Source: Desulfobacteraceae bacterium (GTDB lineage Bacteria > Desulfobacterota > Desulfobacteria > Desulfobacterales > Desulfosarcinaceae). Taken from it: DNA of 64,000 nt. Below the pieces are notes generated by a model. That model had not been told where the DNA came from. It ran no database searches and was given only the letters and a program-made list of their open reading frames with translations. The translations under genes were made by a program, and so were the position numbers. Numbering within the stretch: position 1 is the stretch's first letter; each line of letters starts with the position of its first letter. Location of the stretch: NCBI GenBank assembly GCA_003599575.1, contig QZKV01000133.1:113021-177020 (forward strand). Direction: 5' to 3'. Below, piece after piece: positions 38,818-48,476 of this stretch.

Positions 38818-40155
38818 ATGGTAGCGAAGAAGAAGATACGAAAGCTGAAGCTGATCGGGTTAATGGTCGTTGTGGGCATCCTGCTGCTGGCGCCAGCAGG
38901 CGCACTGGCCCAAATAAAGTACATCGATCTTACCAATCCGTTCCTTCGAAAAATTCCCATTGCCATACCACAGTTCCGCGCCATGACACCCGGGGATGGC
39001 GAATCAGCGCTGGTTGTCAACATTGCCGACCAGGTCGCCAACATGCTGGATTATACAGGATACTTCAAAATCTTGGATCGTGGCTCCTTTTTGTACGAAC
39101 CCCAAACCTCGGGCATTACGCTTGAGGAGCTTAAATTTGCCAACTGGACGGCCGTGGGCTCGGAGCTGCTGGTCACCGGCGGCGTAAAATTGCAGGGTGA
39201 CGAGTTGGCCCTGGAAATGCGGTTGTTCGATACATTTAAAGCCACGCTTTTGGTCGGAAAAAGATATATCGGCAAACCGGGGGATCAACGCGCCATGGTG
39301 CGCCGCTTCTGTTCCGAGGTCATTCAAATGCTGACCGGTCATCCGGGCATGTTTGACAGCCGGTTGGCTTTCGTTTCAAACGGCACGGGCAACAAGGAAA
39401 TCTACCTGTGCGATTTTGATGGCGTCAACGTGAGTCAACTGACAAAAAAACGCAGCATTACCGCTTTCCCGAACTGGTCCTCCGACGGGAAAAATCTGGC
39501 TTTCACTTCGTTCGCCAATGGTTCATCGCAAATTTTCATTCTTGACCTAAAAAGCGGTCTGGAAAAGCATATGGCATTCCCAGGCGTGCAGATCTCACCT
39601 GTCTGGTCACCCAACCGATTCGAGTTGGCCGCGAGCCTATCCATAGGGGGCGATCAGGAAATTTATCTATTGACCGGTGGTGGGAAAATGATTAAAAGAG
39701 TGACCAACAGCCCGGGGATTGATGTGGAGGCAAGCTGGTCGCCCGATGGCAAGAAGATCGCTTTTGTCTCCAAGAGAGCCGGGACACCGCAGATTTTCAT
39801 CCAAGACTTGGAGAGCGGACGCGTACACCGGCTGACGTTCCAGGGAAATTACAATACCCAGCCCAACTGGTCTCCCAAAGGCGATAGAATTGCCTATTCA
39901 TCCATGGAAGAAGGACTGATTAATATCTACATAATTGATGCCGAAGGCAAATTTCCGGTCCGACTAACTTACAAACAAGGTGATAACGAAGCTCCCTCCT
40001 GGTCGCCAGACGGCAGTCTGATCGCGTTCAGCTCCAGCCGCGAGGGAGGATCTCGGATATACGTAATGACAGCTTTTGGGACGGACCAACGCCGGTTGCT
40101 GGTTTTGCCTGGTGAACAGAGCCAACCCAATTGGTCGCCAAACATTTCACCCTAA
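38818..40155 (+). CDS. tolB: Tol-Pal system beta-propeller TolB
   Basis: 445 residues, usual length. A signal peptide ends at about residue 31 (LLLAPAGALA). An N-terminal anticodon-binding-like domain precedes six WD40-like PD40 blades, each with the pattern PxWSPDGxxIAFxS (NWSSDGKNLAFTS, SWSPDGKKIAFVS, NWSPKGDRIAYSS, SWSPDGSLIAFSS). TolB binds Pal in the periplasm. It lies between tolA and pal. Confidence 0.96.
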   Translation: MVAKKKIRKLKLIGLMVVVGILLLAPAGALAQIKYIDLTNPFLRKIPIAIPQFRAMTPGDGESALVVNIADQVANMLDYTGYFKILDRGSFLYEPQTSGITLEELKFANWTAVGSELLVTGGVKLQGDELALEMRLFDTFKATLLVGKRYIGKPGDQRAMVRRFCSEVIQMLTGHPGMFDSRLAFVSNGTGNKEIYLCDFDGVNVSQLTKKRSITAFPNWSSDGKNLAFTSFANGSSQIFILDLKSGLEKHMAFPGVQISPVWSPNRFELAASLSIGGDQEIYLLTGGGKMIKRVTNSPGIDVEASWSPDGKKIAFVSKRAGTPQIFIQDLESGRVHRLTFQGNYNTQPNWSPKGDRIAYSSMEEGLINIYIIDAEGKFPVRLTYKQGDNEAPSWSPDGSLIAFSSSREGGSRIYVMTAFGTDQRRLLVLPGEQSQPNWSPNISP

Positions 40156-40188
40156 TGAACATGTCAGTGTCTTGAAAAGGAGGAAAAA

Positions 40189-40755
40189 ATGAGGAAAAAC
40201 GTTGTGTTGGCCATGTTGCTGGTAATGATTTTAGCAACGATGTTATTCGCGGTTTCCTGTGCCAAAAAGGTTGTGGAAACGACACCGGCACCAGCGCCCG
40301 CGCCGGCAGCTCCATCTACACCTGCCCCGGATAGAACCGGAGATGCCGCCGCTCAAGAAGCTCGTATGCGAGAGGAAAGGCTCAGGGCCGAAGAGGCCGC
40401 CCGGATGCAGGCCGCAAGGAATAAGTTCGTTAATGAAAACATCCTGTTTGAATTCGACAGCGCGGCCTTGTTGCCCGAGTCCCAGCGGGTCTTGATTGAG
40501 AAAGCGGCCTATATGCGTGCCAACTCCGACATAAGGGTAACCATCGAAGGACACTGCGACGAACGCGGCACCGATGCGTATAACTTGGCGCTAGGGGAAC
40601 GGCGCGCCGAAGCCGCAAAGAACTTCCTGGTCAATCTGGGCATCAGCGCGGCCAGGATTTCGACGATCAGTTATGGTGAAGAGCGCCCGATTGATCCGGC
40701 ACACAACGAAGCGGCCTGGAGCAAAAACCGTCGTGCCCAGTTTGTTGTCGGGTAA
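40189..40755 (+). CDS. pal: Peptidoglycan-associated lipoprotein Pal
   Basis: 188 residues. The lipobox is LFAVSC with Cys near residue 24, so the mature protein is anchored in the outer membrane. A Pro/Ala-rich linker ([14 protein letters not shown]) leads to the OmpA-like domain, with [16 protein letters not shown] and the peptidoglycan-binding pattern [31 protein letters not shown] gives a strong ribosome site. Confidence 0.96.
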   Translation: MRKNVVLAMLLVMILATMLFAVSCAKKVVETTPAPAPAPAAPSTPAPDRTGDAAAQEARMREERLRAEEAARMQAARNKFVNENILFEFDSAALLPESQRVLIEKAAYMRANSDIRVTIEGHCDERGTDAYNLALGERRAEAAKNFLVNLGISAARISTISYGEERPIDPAHNEAAWSKNRRAQFVVG

Positions 40756-40811
40756 CAGAGAGGGCCGGCCTCGGCACCTTTGTTATTCCGCAGTCAGGCT
40801 TTTGTTTCCAC

Positions 40812-40852
40812 CAGGTAACCGGCGTGCCCCAAACGGGCACCCCGGTTACCTG
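40812..40852 (+). other. Strong hairpin between pal and cpoB
   Basis: An 18-nt arm (40812-40829, from CAGGTAACCGG to GTGCCC) pairs with 40835-40852, all but one C-C mismatch, around a 5-nt loop CAAAC. No T-run follows, so it is not a standard terminator. It may stabilise the upstream mRNA or attenuate cpoB expression. Confidence 0.75.
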
Positions 40853-40911
40853 CATTGTGACGGCCTGCATAGAAGCAAATGGAAGCAAATCCGAGAGGCT
40901 TCTAGTACACT

Positions 40912-41775
40912 ATGAAAGCAACCTTGCGCATATGTATCATCGCCATCTTCAGCCCGGCTCTACTGTCAGGCTGCGCCAGTCAGAAGGACGTTATCATCTT
41001 GGACGAACGCCTGATGATCCTGGAACGGCAAAATCAGGAACTGCAGCAGAAAATCGGTACCGAATTGGAACGCGTCGGCAAAAGCACCCAAAGCACGGAA
41101 ACCAGCATCCGGACCCAGTACGCCGGCATGAGTGCGGACATGGAAGCCATGCAACAGGAGATGCAGCTGTTGTCGGGGCGTATTGACGAGATATCGCATC
41201 GACTGCAACGCGGGATCGAAACTTCCGAGGCCGACGTCAAAAATCTACAAGCAAAAATGAACGATCTGGGCCTGCTTGTTGCCAAATTGGACCAGCGCAC
41301 CGCCGAGATCGAACGCTATCTGAATCTGGAAGGGGCCAATAAGAGGGGCGACAAACGCCCTAGTGCCGCTGCAGGTGAATCCTCCGCGAACACCGATGCG
41401 GATACGAAGGTCACCGATTTGTATGCCGCCGCCAAGCAAGCCTATGACAACGGCCAAATGGAAGTAGCCCGGCGGCAGTTTGAGAAATTTCTACAAGTCA
41501 ATCCAAATTCCGACAATGCCGATAACGCGCAATTTTGGATCGGCGAATCATACTACAATGAAAAATGGTACGAAAAGGCGATTTTGGAATACCAGACGGT
41601 GATTGAAAAATATCCCAAAGGAAACAAAGTGGCCGCGGCCATGCTCAAGCAGGGCATGGCATTTCTTCAGATAGGCGACAAGTCCAACGCCAGTTTGATT
41701 TGGAAAGAGCTGGAAAGGAAATATCCAGGCAGCAACGAAGCCAAGATTGCAGCGGCCAAGCAAAAAGGTTTGTAG
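40912..41775 (+). CDS. cpoB: Tol-Pal associated TPR protein CpoB (YbgF)
   Basis: 287 residues. Unlike E. coli CpoB it has a lipobox (ALLSGC), so it is probably a lipoprotein. An N-terminal coiled coil of about 130 residues is followed by TPR repeats: LYAAAKQAYDNGQMEVARRQFEKFL, FWIGESYYNEKWYEKAILEYQ and AAAMLKQGMAFLQIGDKSNA. CpoB coordinates peptidoglycan synthesis with outer membrane constriction. Last gene of the tol-pal cluster, behind the hairpin at 40812. Confidence 0.93.
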   Translation: MKATLRICIIAIFSPALLSGCASQKDVIILDERLMILERQNQELQQKIGTELERVGKSTQSTETSIRTQYAGMSADMEAMQQEMQLLSGRIDEISHRLQRGIETSEADVKNLQAKMNDLGLLVAKLDQRTAEIERYLNLEGANKRGDKRPSAAAGESSANTDADTKVTDLYAAAKQAYDNGQMEVARRQFEKFLQVNPNSDNADNAQFWIGESYYNEKWYEKAILEYQTVIEKYPKGNKVAAAMLKQGMAFLQIGDKSNASLIWKELERKYPGSNEAKIAAAKQKGL

Positions 41776-41848
41776 GTTTCGTAAAAATGCCGCCGACGAT
41801 GCCGCAAACTCCATTTGATGACCGCCTACTGATCGTAAACGAAGGCCG

Positions 41849-42367
41849 ATGAACCTCAAGATTATTGGAATCGATCCTGGACTGGCCGCCACGGGCATCG
41901 GCGTTTTGACGGGCAGCTGCAATAAAGTAGTCACTTACGCTTTCGGCTCCATCACAACCCCCTCGAATACCGACCAAGGATTTCGTTTAGAAAAAATATT
42001 TTCCCGCCTGCACACTTTAATCGCGGAAGAAAAACCGGATCTGCTCGTGATCGAAGATATCTTCTCCCTGGAGCAATACCCCAAGTCGGGAATTGCGCTT
42101 GGAAAGGTTTGCGGCGTGATTCTGCTGGCCGGCCAGCAAACGCATGTGCCGGTTAGGGAAATCGCCGTTCGGGAAGCCAAACAAGTGCTTACCGGCAATG
42201 GAAATGCCAGTAAAGAGCAACTTGAAAAAGCTGTTCGCCTCTCGATCCGCTGCCCCGATCCAATCCGCCCTTATCACGCTTCGGATGCATTGGGCCTTGC
42301 TCTCATCGGGCTATTTCGTTATGCTGAGTACCAAATGGACAGGTGCGGCAGGCCAAGGCGGCGCTGA
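41849..42367 (+). CDS. ruvC: Holliday junction resolvase RuvC
   Basis: 172 residues. Active-site acids: D9 in IIGIDPGLAATG, Glu in LLVIEDIFSLEQ, and the C-terminal acids in YHASDALGLAL. It cleaves Holliday junctions within the RuvABC complex. First gene of ruvC-ruvA-ruvB; no yebC precedes it, unlike many bacteria. The basic tail (CGRPRRR) is short. Confidence 0.96.
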   Translation: MNLKIIGIDPGLAATGIGVLTGSCNKVVTYAFGSITTPSNTDQGFRLEKIFSRLHTLIAEEKPDLLVIEDIFSLEQYPKSGIALGKVCGVILLAGQQTHVPVREIAVREAKQVLTGNGNASKEQLEKAVRLSIRCPDPIRPYHASDALGLALIGLFRYAEYQMDRCGRPRRR

Positions 42368-42496
42368 AATGCAGGCCGCCTTTGAGAACACAGCACGATT
42401 TCAGGCGGCCGAAAAATGCCGGATCGGGCCAAATTCGAATAAGCAAGGAAAGGGCCGATCCCGGCCGGTTGATGGCCGGTTGGTCGACGAAATCGT

Positions 42497-43123
42497 ATGA
42501 TCGCATATATCGAGGGCCGACTTCTCAAGAAAGATGATGATCGCATTCTGCTGCTCGCCAATCAGGTCGGCTATGAAATTATGGTTCCGGCTTTTGTGCG
42601 CGAAACGCTTCAAGCCAAGCAGGTGGGTGATGCGGTCGCTTTGTACATCTATTACCATCAGACCGAGCGTCAGCCCAAACCGGTACTCATCGGCTTCAAC
42701 CTGGAAGCCGAAAAAGAGTTCTTTCAACATTTCATCTCGGTGGACGCCATCGGTCCAATCAAAGCGGCCAAAGCGATGACCGTCTCTGTTCGCGATATCG
42801 CCAATGCCATTGAGTGCGAAGATCTGGATTGCCTGAAACGGTTGAAGGGCATCGGTTTGCGGACTGCCCAGAAAATAATTGCCGCATTGAAGGGCAAAGT
42901 CGGCAAATTCGCACTCATCCGACAGGCGGATCTCCCCAGCATCCCCGAAACGGAGGATTTCGTTCAACCGGTTTTGGATGTGCTGATCGCTCAATTGGGC
43001 CATAAGCCTTCCGACGCCAAACGAATGGTTTCTCAAGCCCTGCAACGCGACGGCGGCATCAAAACACCGGAAGCATTGTTCGAGGAAGTCTACCGCGGCG
43101 AAAGAAATCAGCAGCTTAAGTAG
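42497..43123 (+). CDS. ruvA: Holliday junction DNA helicase subunit RuvA
   Basis: 208 residues. N-terminal OB domain (MIAYIEGRLLKKDDDRILLL), then the helix-hairpin-helix region including CLKRLKGIGLRTAQKIIAAL, and a C-terminal helical domain (DVLIAQLGHKPSDAKRMVSQA) that binds RuvB. RuvA tetramers grip the four-way junction. It begins about 130 bases after ruvC, an odd gap with no gene that I can see. Confidence 0.96.
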   Translation: MIAYIEGRLLKKDDDRILLLANQVGYEIMVPAFVRETLQAKQVGDAVALYIYYHQTERQPKPVLIGFNLEAEKEFFQHFISVDAIGPIKAAKAMTVSVRDIANAIECEDLDCLKRLKGIGLRTAQKIIAALKGKVGKFALIRQADLPSIPETEDFVQPVLDVLIAQLGHKPSDAKRMVSQALQRDGGIKTPEALFEEVYRGERNQQLK

Positions 43124-43162
43124 GAATGGACTTGTACTCAATGGACACAGAAATCAAAAATC

Positions 43163-44203
43163 ATGAGTGATGGTCTTCTCATCCGGGGTGCCCCCGCCCA
43201 AGAGATTGTGAATGGCACCTGCCTGCCTGATGATCATGAGTCCGAATTGCAATCGCTGCGGCCGCAGCGGATCGACGATTACATTGGACAGCGCGAGGTG
43301 GTCGATTCATTGAAAATCGCCATCCAGGCCGCCGTATTCCGAGGAGAACCCCTGGAGCACGTCTTGTTCCACGGCCCGCCCGGTCTGGGAAAAACGACGT
43401 TGGCCCACATCATCGCCCGAGAGATGGGCGGGCGTTTGACCGTGACCTCCGGCCCGGCCTTGGAAAAAGGAGGAGACCTCATCGGTATTCTCACCCATTT
43501 GGAGGAGGGCGATATCCTGTTTATCGATGAGATCCACCGCATGACGAAAGCCGTGGAAGAGTTTCTGTATCCGGCCATGGAGGATTTCGCGGTAGATTTC
43601 GTTTTTGACAAAGGGATACACGCCCGGAGCCATCGTTATCGGCTCAACCGCTTCACACTGGTGGGGGCCACCACACGGGTGGGACTTCTTTCCGCGCCTT
43701 TGCGCGACCGCTTCGGTCTGTTCCGCAACCTCGATTTCTATTCAGCTGAAAATTTGGTCGACATTATCAAGCGTTCGGCTTCAATTTTGGATATCTCGAT
43801 CAACAACGACAGCGCAAGCAGCCTGGCGCACAGATCGCGGGGCACCCCCCGGATTGTCAACCGCCTGCTTAAAAGGGTGCGTGATTTTGCGCAGGTGCGG
43901 GGTGATGGTCACATCAATCAAGAACTTGTGCAAGCGGCTTTGGCCTTGGAGGGGGTCGATGAAAAAGGGCTTACCGGACTGGATCGTCGCTACCTGAAAA
44001 CCATCATCGATTACTATCATGGCGGTCCGGTGGGCATCGAAGCCATTGCCGCCACACTGCAGGAAGAGGCCGATACGCTGGTTGACGTGGTGGAGCCCTT
44101 TCTACTTAAAATAGGCCTGGTCATGCGAACTTCTTCCGGCCGCAAAGCATCGGAGGCGGCTTACCGTCACTTGGGATATTCCGTGCAGGAAAAATTGTTC
44201 TGA
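43163..44203 (+). CDS. ruvB: Holliday junction DNA helicase motor RuvB
   Basis: 346 residues. Walker A GPPGLGKT at 71-78, Walker B DEIHRM, sensor [18 protein letters not shown] and the C-terminal winged helix ([18 protein letters not shown], then [14 protein letters not shown]). It drives branch migration with RuvA. It lies 39 bases after ruvA. The N-terminal 25 residues are not conserved in the family and could mean a later true start. Confidence 0.97.
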   Translation: MSDGLLIRGAPAQEIVNGTCLPDDHESELQSLRPQRIDDYIGQREVVDSLKIAIQAAVFRGEPLEHVLFHGPPGLGKTTLAHIIAREMGGRLTVTSGPALEKGGDLIGILTHLEEGDILFIDEIHRMTKAVEEFLYPAMEDFAVDFVFDKGIHARSHRYRLNRFTLVGATTRVGLLSAPLRDRFGLFRNLDFYSAENLVDIIKRSASILDISINNDSASSLAHRSRGTPRIVNRLLKRVRDFAQVRGDGHINQELVQAALALEGVDEKGLTGLDRRYLKTIIDYYHGGPVGIEAIAATLQEEADTLVDVVEPFLLKIGLVMRTSSGRKASEAAYRHLGYSVQEKLF

Positions 44204-44214
44204 TCAACAGCATC

Positions 44215-45018
44215 ATGAGCATCATAACGCTGACCACCGATTTCGGAACGCGGGATGAATATGTTGGGGTGATCAAAGGCGTGATCCTCAGGATCAATCC
44301 CGGCGTGACACTTGTTGATATCTCCCATCAGATCCCCTCGCAGGCGGTCGCGCAAGCGGGAGAATTGCTGGCATCTGCATTTGCATGGTTTCCGCAAGGC
44401 AGCATTCATCTGGCCGTGGTGGATCCGGAGGTTGGCAGCAGCCGCGCCATCATCGCCGCCCGATACGCCGGCCATATCTTTATCGCTCCTGATAATGGTT
44501 TGCTGCCGATGATCTGGAACGATCAAAAACCGCAGGCGCTTGTCAAGGTGCAGAACAGTCGACTGTTTCTTCATCCCGTCAGCGCAACCTTTCATGGACG
44601 CGACATTTTCGCGCCCGTTGCGGGCCATGTGGCTCTAGGGATGGATCTGAATGAACTGGGGCCGGCTATAGAAGCAGCCGATATCCGGCAAACATCTCCA
44701 CCCCGTGCTGAGTGGGTTAAAAAGCAGGAAATCGCAGGCCGGATTATAAGTGCGGATCATTTCGGAAATCTGCGTACCAATATCAACCGTAAACACCTCG
44801 AACGTTTGGTGGCGCTTTGTGAAAACCGTCCGTTGGAAATCGACGTGGGTGGCCATCGTGTCGTCGGGTTATCGGTCACCTACAGCCAGCATGACAATGG
44901 CCGGCTGATCGCGCTCATCAACAGTCGCAATCAATTGGAAATCGCTGTAGTCGGCGCAAGCGCCGCTCAGTTGCTGAAGGGATTCGAAAGCCTTTCGGTC
45001 CGGGTGTACTGCCGTTGA
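44215..45018 (+). CDS. SAM hydrolase / hydroxide adenosyltransferase (DUF62 family)
   Basis: 267 residues. The family pattern is clear: ITLTTDFGTRDEYVGVIKGVI, VDISHQI, LAVVDPEVGSSR, FIAPDNGLL and TFHGRDIFAPVAGHVALG. These proteins split S-adenosylmethionine to adenosine and methionine with water or hydroxide, and are relatives of fluorinase and chlorinase, but the usual hydrolase has no halogen loop, and none stands out here. It follows ruvB by 11 bases, in what looks like the same transcript. Confidence 0.87.
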   Translation: MSIITLTTDFGTRDEYVGVIKGVILRINPGVTLVDISHQIPSQAVAQAGELLASAFAWFPQGSIHLAVVDPEVGSSRAIIAARYAGHIFIAPDNGLLPMIWNDQKPQALVKVQNSRLFLHPVSATFHGRDIFAPVAGHVALGMDLNELGPAIEAADIRQTSPPRAEWVKKQEIAGRIISADHFGNLRTNINRKHLERLVALCENRPLEIDVGGHRVVGLSVTYSQHDNGRLIALINSRNQLEIAVVGASAAQLLKGFESLSVRVYCR

Positions 45019-45122
45019 TTTTTCGATGCGTCCATCAGCGGGTGCGGGCTTTTTTTACGATTCAAGCATGGGACGATGTCATCACGTTGGATAATTCAAA
45101 TTTACTTGTCGACTGTTAGGAA

Positions 45123-46184
45123 ATGATGAAATCGAGAGGCAAAAAAAAGGAAACAGGCTTTTTCGGAAAAGGACAGCGCTATTGGAGCATCATGCTGGTG
45201 GGCGAACACGGCCGCGTTATTCCCTTTCGCCGATTCAAAGAGATAGCCATGGCTGTGACCGCAGTGGCACTTCTCAGTTCCCTCGCGCTGGTTGTACTCG
45301 GGATTTTTTATTTTTATCAGGGACGCGCGGTCGAGCGGCTGCAAGGCGAGGTGGATCGGTGGCAGCATCAAGCCAAGGTACTGAAAGACGAAAAGGATGT
45401 CTTAAAAGCCCAACTGGTGATTAATTCGATAAAAACGGCGGCGGAAGCCAAATCATCTCCTCCGCAAAAACCGCTGGACACCGTTGCAGGACAAGTGGTG
45501 CATGCAACCGCCTTGACGCAGCCGGGGGATCAAGCGTCTCAGGTCAGTGCTGATCCACCCGCACCACAAAAGCAAGCGAATGTACAGTGGCAGGCCGAGA
45601 TAAGGCACTTTGAAGTCCATTATGATTCGAAAGCGGAATTGCTCACGGCCAGGGTCGGCGTCTATAACACCTCGATTCCCAAACAACCTCTTTCCGGGCG
45701 CATTGTTCTGGCATTCAGGGCCAACGACGATCCGCCGATCAAATGGATCACCGTTCCCAAGGTTTCTTTGGCGGATGGCAAACCGCATGCCCAGAGCGGG
45801 CATCTCTTTTCGGTCAGAAATCATCGCACTTTGGAACTCAAAGCCGACGGGCAAAAGGCGCCCATTGCGTTCAACAACGCCACAGTGTACGTTTTTTCAA
45901 AGAATGGAGAACTCCTTTTGGCACGCGATTTTGATTTTACGATTCCATCCGATCGACTTGCTCCCGCAGAGCCACCTCCATCGGAACCCAAGCAAAACCA
46001 TGATTCTGCAAATCAGTCGAAAGCACCGGCAGGTGCTTCAGCGCCGTTGCGGGAAGACGCCGGGCAGCAGAACAGCATCGGGGGCCCGGAAAAGACCCGG
46101 GAACTAGAGCTCGATGCGCCTGCAGATCTTCCTCTCAAATCAATTGACAGCAGCCACCCCAAGCCGGAAGGAGAACGGCCGTGA
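45123..46184 (+). CDS. Membrane-anchored protein of unknown function upstream of a bactofilin
   Basis: 353 residues. A basic N-terminal segment (KSRGKKKETGFFGKGQRYWSIMLV) and one membrane helix (AMAVTAVALLSSLALVVLGIFYFY) are followed by a coiled coil (EVDRWQHQAKVLKDEKDVLKAQL), a Pro/Gln-rich linker, a beta-rich domain of about 130 residues (WQAEIRHFEVHYDSKAEL to YVFSKNGELLLARDFDF) and a Pro/Ser-rich tail. I recognise no family. It is translationally coupled (GTGA) to the bactofilin gene, so the two likely act together at the cell envelope. Confidence 0.72.
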   Translation: MMKSRGKKKETGFFGKGQRYWSIMLVGEHGRVIPFRRFKEIAMAVTAVALLSSLALVVLGIFYFYQGRAVERLQGEVDRWQHQAKVLKDEKDVLKAQLVINSIKTAAEAKSSPPQKPLDTVAGQVVHATALTQPGDQASQVSADPPAPQKQANVQWQAEIRHFEVHYDSKAELLTARVGVYNTSIPKQPLSGRIVLAFRANDDPPIKWITVPKVSLADGKPHAQSGHLFSVRNHRTLELKADGQKAPIAFNNATVYVFSKNGELLLARDFDFTIPSDRLAPAEPPPSEPKQNHDSANQSKAPAGASAPLREDAGQQNSIGGPEKTRELELDAPADLPLKSIDSSHPKPEGERP

Positions 46185-46513
46185 AAGATGGTGAGAAGAA
46201 ATTTTCGATCATTGATGAGGGCTTTACAGTGGAAGGCATGGTGGTCGGCAAGGGGCGGCTGGTCATCAAAGGCACCGTCAAGGGATCCGTCAGCGGTGAC
46301 AATATCGTGATAGCCCAGGAGGGTTCGGTCTATGCGGAGGCGCGCGCCAGTATGATGACCATCGGGGGGGTCTTCGACGGGCAGATTGAAGTCGATAAAG
46401 AGCTGGTCATTCTTTCAACCGGCAAGTGCTCCGGGCAGGTCAAATGCAGTGATCTGGTGGTGGAAGCGGGCGGCGTCCTCAATGCCTCGGTGATCTGCCT
46501 GACAAAAAAATAA
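46181..46513 (+). CDS. Bactofilin
   Basis: 110 residues, the short bactofilin form. The right-handed beta-helix repeat pattern is visible: GKGRLVIKGTVKGSVSGDNIVI, EGSVYAEARASMMTIGGVFDGQI and STGKCSGQVKCSDLVVEAGGVL. Bactofilins polymerise without nucleotide and organise envelope or cell-shape functions. The start is GTG with AAGGAG upstream and overlaps the previous gene by four bases. Confidence 0.9.
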   Translation: MKDGEKKFSIIDEGFTVEGMVVGKGRLVIKGTVKGSVSGDNIVIAQEGSVYAEARASMMTIGGVFDGQIEVDKELVILSTGKCSGQVKCSDLVVEAGGVLNASVICLTKK

Positions 46514-46589
46514 TGAATTCTGCTTGACTTGAGGACAAAATTCAAATAGGAAAACCGGATTCTGAACCACGACTCAGGAGCGACATAAA

Positions 46590-47030
46590 GTGAAAAAATA
46601 TACATACAGTGCTAAGCCTTCCGACAATCGGGAGCAGTGGTGGCTCGTCAATGCCGAAGGGGCGGTGTTGGGGCGTTTGGCTTCCCAAGTGGCAGCCCGT
46701 CTGCGGGGTAAACACAACCCCGCATTTACACCCCATGTGGATACCGGTGATTCGGTGATCGTGATCAATGCCGCCAGAATCAAACTCACCGGACGCAAGC
46801 TGGATCAAAAAACCTACTACCGGCACAGCGGTTATATGGGCGGCCTGAAATCGACCACCGCCCGCAAGCTGTTGGAAAAGCGGCCGGAGGAGGTCATTCG
46901 CAATGCGGTCAAAGGCATGCTGCCCAAAAACAGTCTAGGGCGCCGGCTTTGTAAAAAATTGAAAGTATATGCCGGCAACGAACATCCGCACAGCGCCCAG
47001 CAACCTGAGACAATGAAGGTTACCTACTGA
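46590..47030 (+). CDS. rplM: 50S ribosomal protein L13
   Basis: 146 residues, normal length. Family marks: [53 protein letters not shown] and [14 protein letters not shown]. The start is GTG at 46590 behind AGGAGCGAC. It pairs with rpsI 24 bases downstream, as in most bacteria. Confidence 0.97.
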   Translation: MKKYTYSAKPSDNREQWWLVNAEGAVLGRLASQVAARLRGKHNPAFTPHVDTGDSVIVINAARIKLTGRKLDQKTYYRHSGYMGGLKSTTARKLLEKRPEEVIRNAVKGMLPKNSLGRRLCKKLKVYAGNEHPHSAQQPETMKVTY

Positions 47031-47054
47031 CTATAATCCGGGGACAAATATTTT

Positions 47055-47450
47055 ATGGCACAGGAAAATGTTTATTACGCGACAGGAAAACGCAAAAGCG
47101 CCATTGCCAGAACATGGATTATGCCCGGAAAGGGTGAAATCTCCATCAACGGAAGGTCGCTGGAAGATTATTTCAGAGTTTATACCGCCAAAACAATTAT
47201 CACCCAACCCCTCATGCTGACCAACAACAGGGACAAGTTCGATATCAAGATCAAGGTATTGGGCGGCGGCATCCTCGGACAGGCCGGTGCTATCCGGCAC
47301 GGCATCACCAAGGCTTTGATTGCGTATGATGCGGATCTGCGATCCATTCTTAAAAAGGCCGGTTTCGTGCGTCGCGACCCGCGCGAAAAAGAACGTAAAA
47401 AGTACGGCCAGAAAGGCGCCCGCGCGCGGTTCCAGTTCTCCAAACGTTAA
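47055..47450 (+). CDS. rpsI: 30S ribosomal protein S9
   Basis: 131 residues. Begins [23 protein letters not shown] and ends in the conserved basic tail [17 protein letters not shown], which reaches the P site. Second gene of rplM-rpsI, followed by a strong terminator. Confidence 0.97.
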   Translation: MAQENVYYATGKRKSAIARTWIMPGKGEISINGRSLEDYFRVYTAKTIITQPLMLTNNRDKFDIKIKVLGGGILGQAGAIRHGITKALIAYDADLRSILKKAGFVRRDPREKERKKYGQKGARARFQFSKR

Positions 47451-47478
47451 TCGCGCAGAAGCTTATTTTCTTGGATTG

Positions 47479-47517
47479 AAAAGGGAAGCGGTCGAAATGA
47501 CCGGTTCCCTTTTTATT
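47479..47517. terminator. Bidirectional terminator after rpsI
   Basis: Stem of 14 pairs with one G-G mismatch (47479-47493 with 47499-47513), loop GAAAT, followed on the plus strand by TTTTATT. It also has a T-rich end on the minus strand, so it may end the opp operon too, whose last stop is at 47583. Confidence 0.88.
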
Positions 47518-47582
47518 CGGGCGAATCGATCCGGGATGCTGCCCGGAACCACAACCCAACCAGCAAACTGCATTATAGTGCC

Positions 47583-48476
47583 TCACATCCGCACCCAGTG
47601 CCCCGGCGCTGCCTCCACCATGGTCTGCTTTTGCGGGTCGAAATCCTCATCGAGGGGCGCTGATGCCGGATGGGCACCACCTCTCACAGGGGTGACGGCG
47701 GAAAGCAGTTTAAGCGTATACGGATGGCGCGGATGATCGAAGAGCATCTGCGCCGGGGCCGATTCCATGATCAGGCCGCGGTACATGACGCTGACATGAT
47801 CGCAAATGTAGCTGACCACGTTGAGGTCGTGGGAAATGAACAGATAGCTCAGGCCCAACTCATCCTGAAGGTCTTTAAGCAGATTGATGATCTGGGCCTG
47901 GATGGAAACATCCAGGGCCGATATGGGCTCGTCGCAAAGGATCAACCGCGGTGATACGCTCAGGGCTCTGGCGATGCCCACGCGCTGGCGCTGGCCGCCG
48001 CTGAATTCATGCGGATAGCGATCGGCGCTTTCGGCCGGCATCCCGACCATATCCAGCAGACGCTCGATTTGTCGCCTTTGGGCGGTTTTGTCCGCAATGC
48101 CCGCGATACGCACGCCCTCCCCGATCGATTGTGCCACCGTCATGCGGGGATTGAGCGAGCTGTAGGGATCCTGGAAGATCATCTGCATCTGCTTGCGCAG
48201 AGGCTTGAATGCGCGTTCATTCAGATCGGTGATCTCGCTCCCGTTGAAATGGATGCGGCCGCTGTCCGGATAAAGCAGCCGCAAAATCAAGCGTGCCACT
48301 GTGGATTTCCCGCACCCGCTCTCGCCCACCAAACCGAGGGTCTGATGAGGCAGGATGTCCAAATCCACGCCATCCACGGCACGCACGGCGCCTTCGGACC
48401 GCTGCAGAAAACCCCGCCGTACGGCAAACGATTTTTTCAAGTCACGCACCTGCAGCAACGCGTTTGGGGCGTTCAT
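47583..48476 (-). CDS. oppF: Oligopeptide ABC transporter ATP-binding protein OppF
   Basis: 297 residues. Walker A GLVGESGCGKST, signature SGGQRQRVGIARAL, Walker B LILCDEPISALD and the C-terminal oligopeptide extension (HPRHPYTLKLLSAVTP). The start overlaps the oppD stop by four bases (ATGA). The frame is open much further upstream but those residues lie inside oppD. It powers peptide import with OppD. Confidence 0.93.
   Translation of the reverse strand: MNAPNALLQVRDLKKSFAVRRGFLQRSEGAVRAVDGVDLDILPHQTLGLVGESGCGKSTVARLILRLLYPDSGRIHFNGSEITDLNERAFKPLRKQMQMIFQDPYSSLNPRMTVAQSIGEGVRIAGIADKTAQRRQIERLLDMVGMPAESADRYPHEFSGGQRQRVGIARALSVSPRLILCDEPISALDVSIQAQIINLLKDLQDELGLSYLFISHDLNVVSYICDHVSVMYRGLIMESAPAQMLFDHPRHPYTLKLLSAVTPVRGGAHPASAPLDEDFDPQKQTMVEAAPGHWVRM

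Noticed and set aside
42401..43141. Minus-strand frame of 246 codons over ruvA
   Set aside because: RuvA on the plus strand is certain; the antisense frame has no motif.
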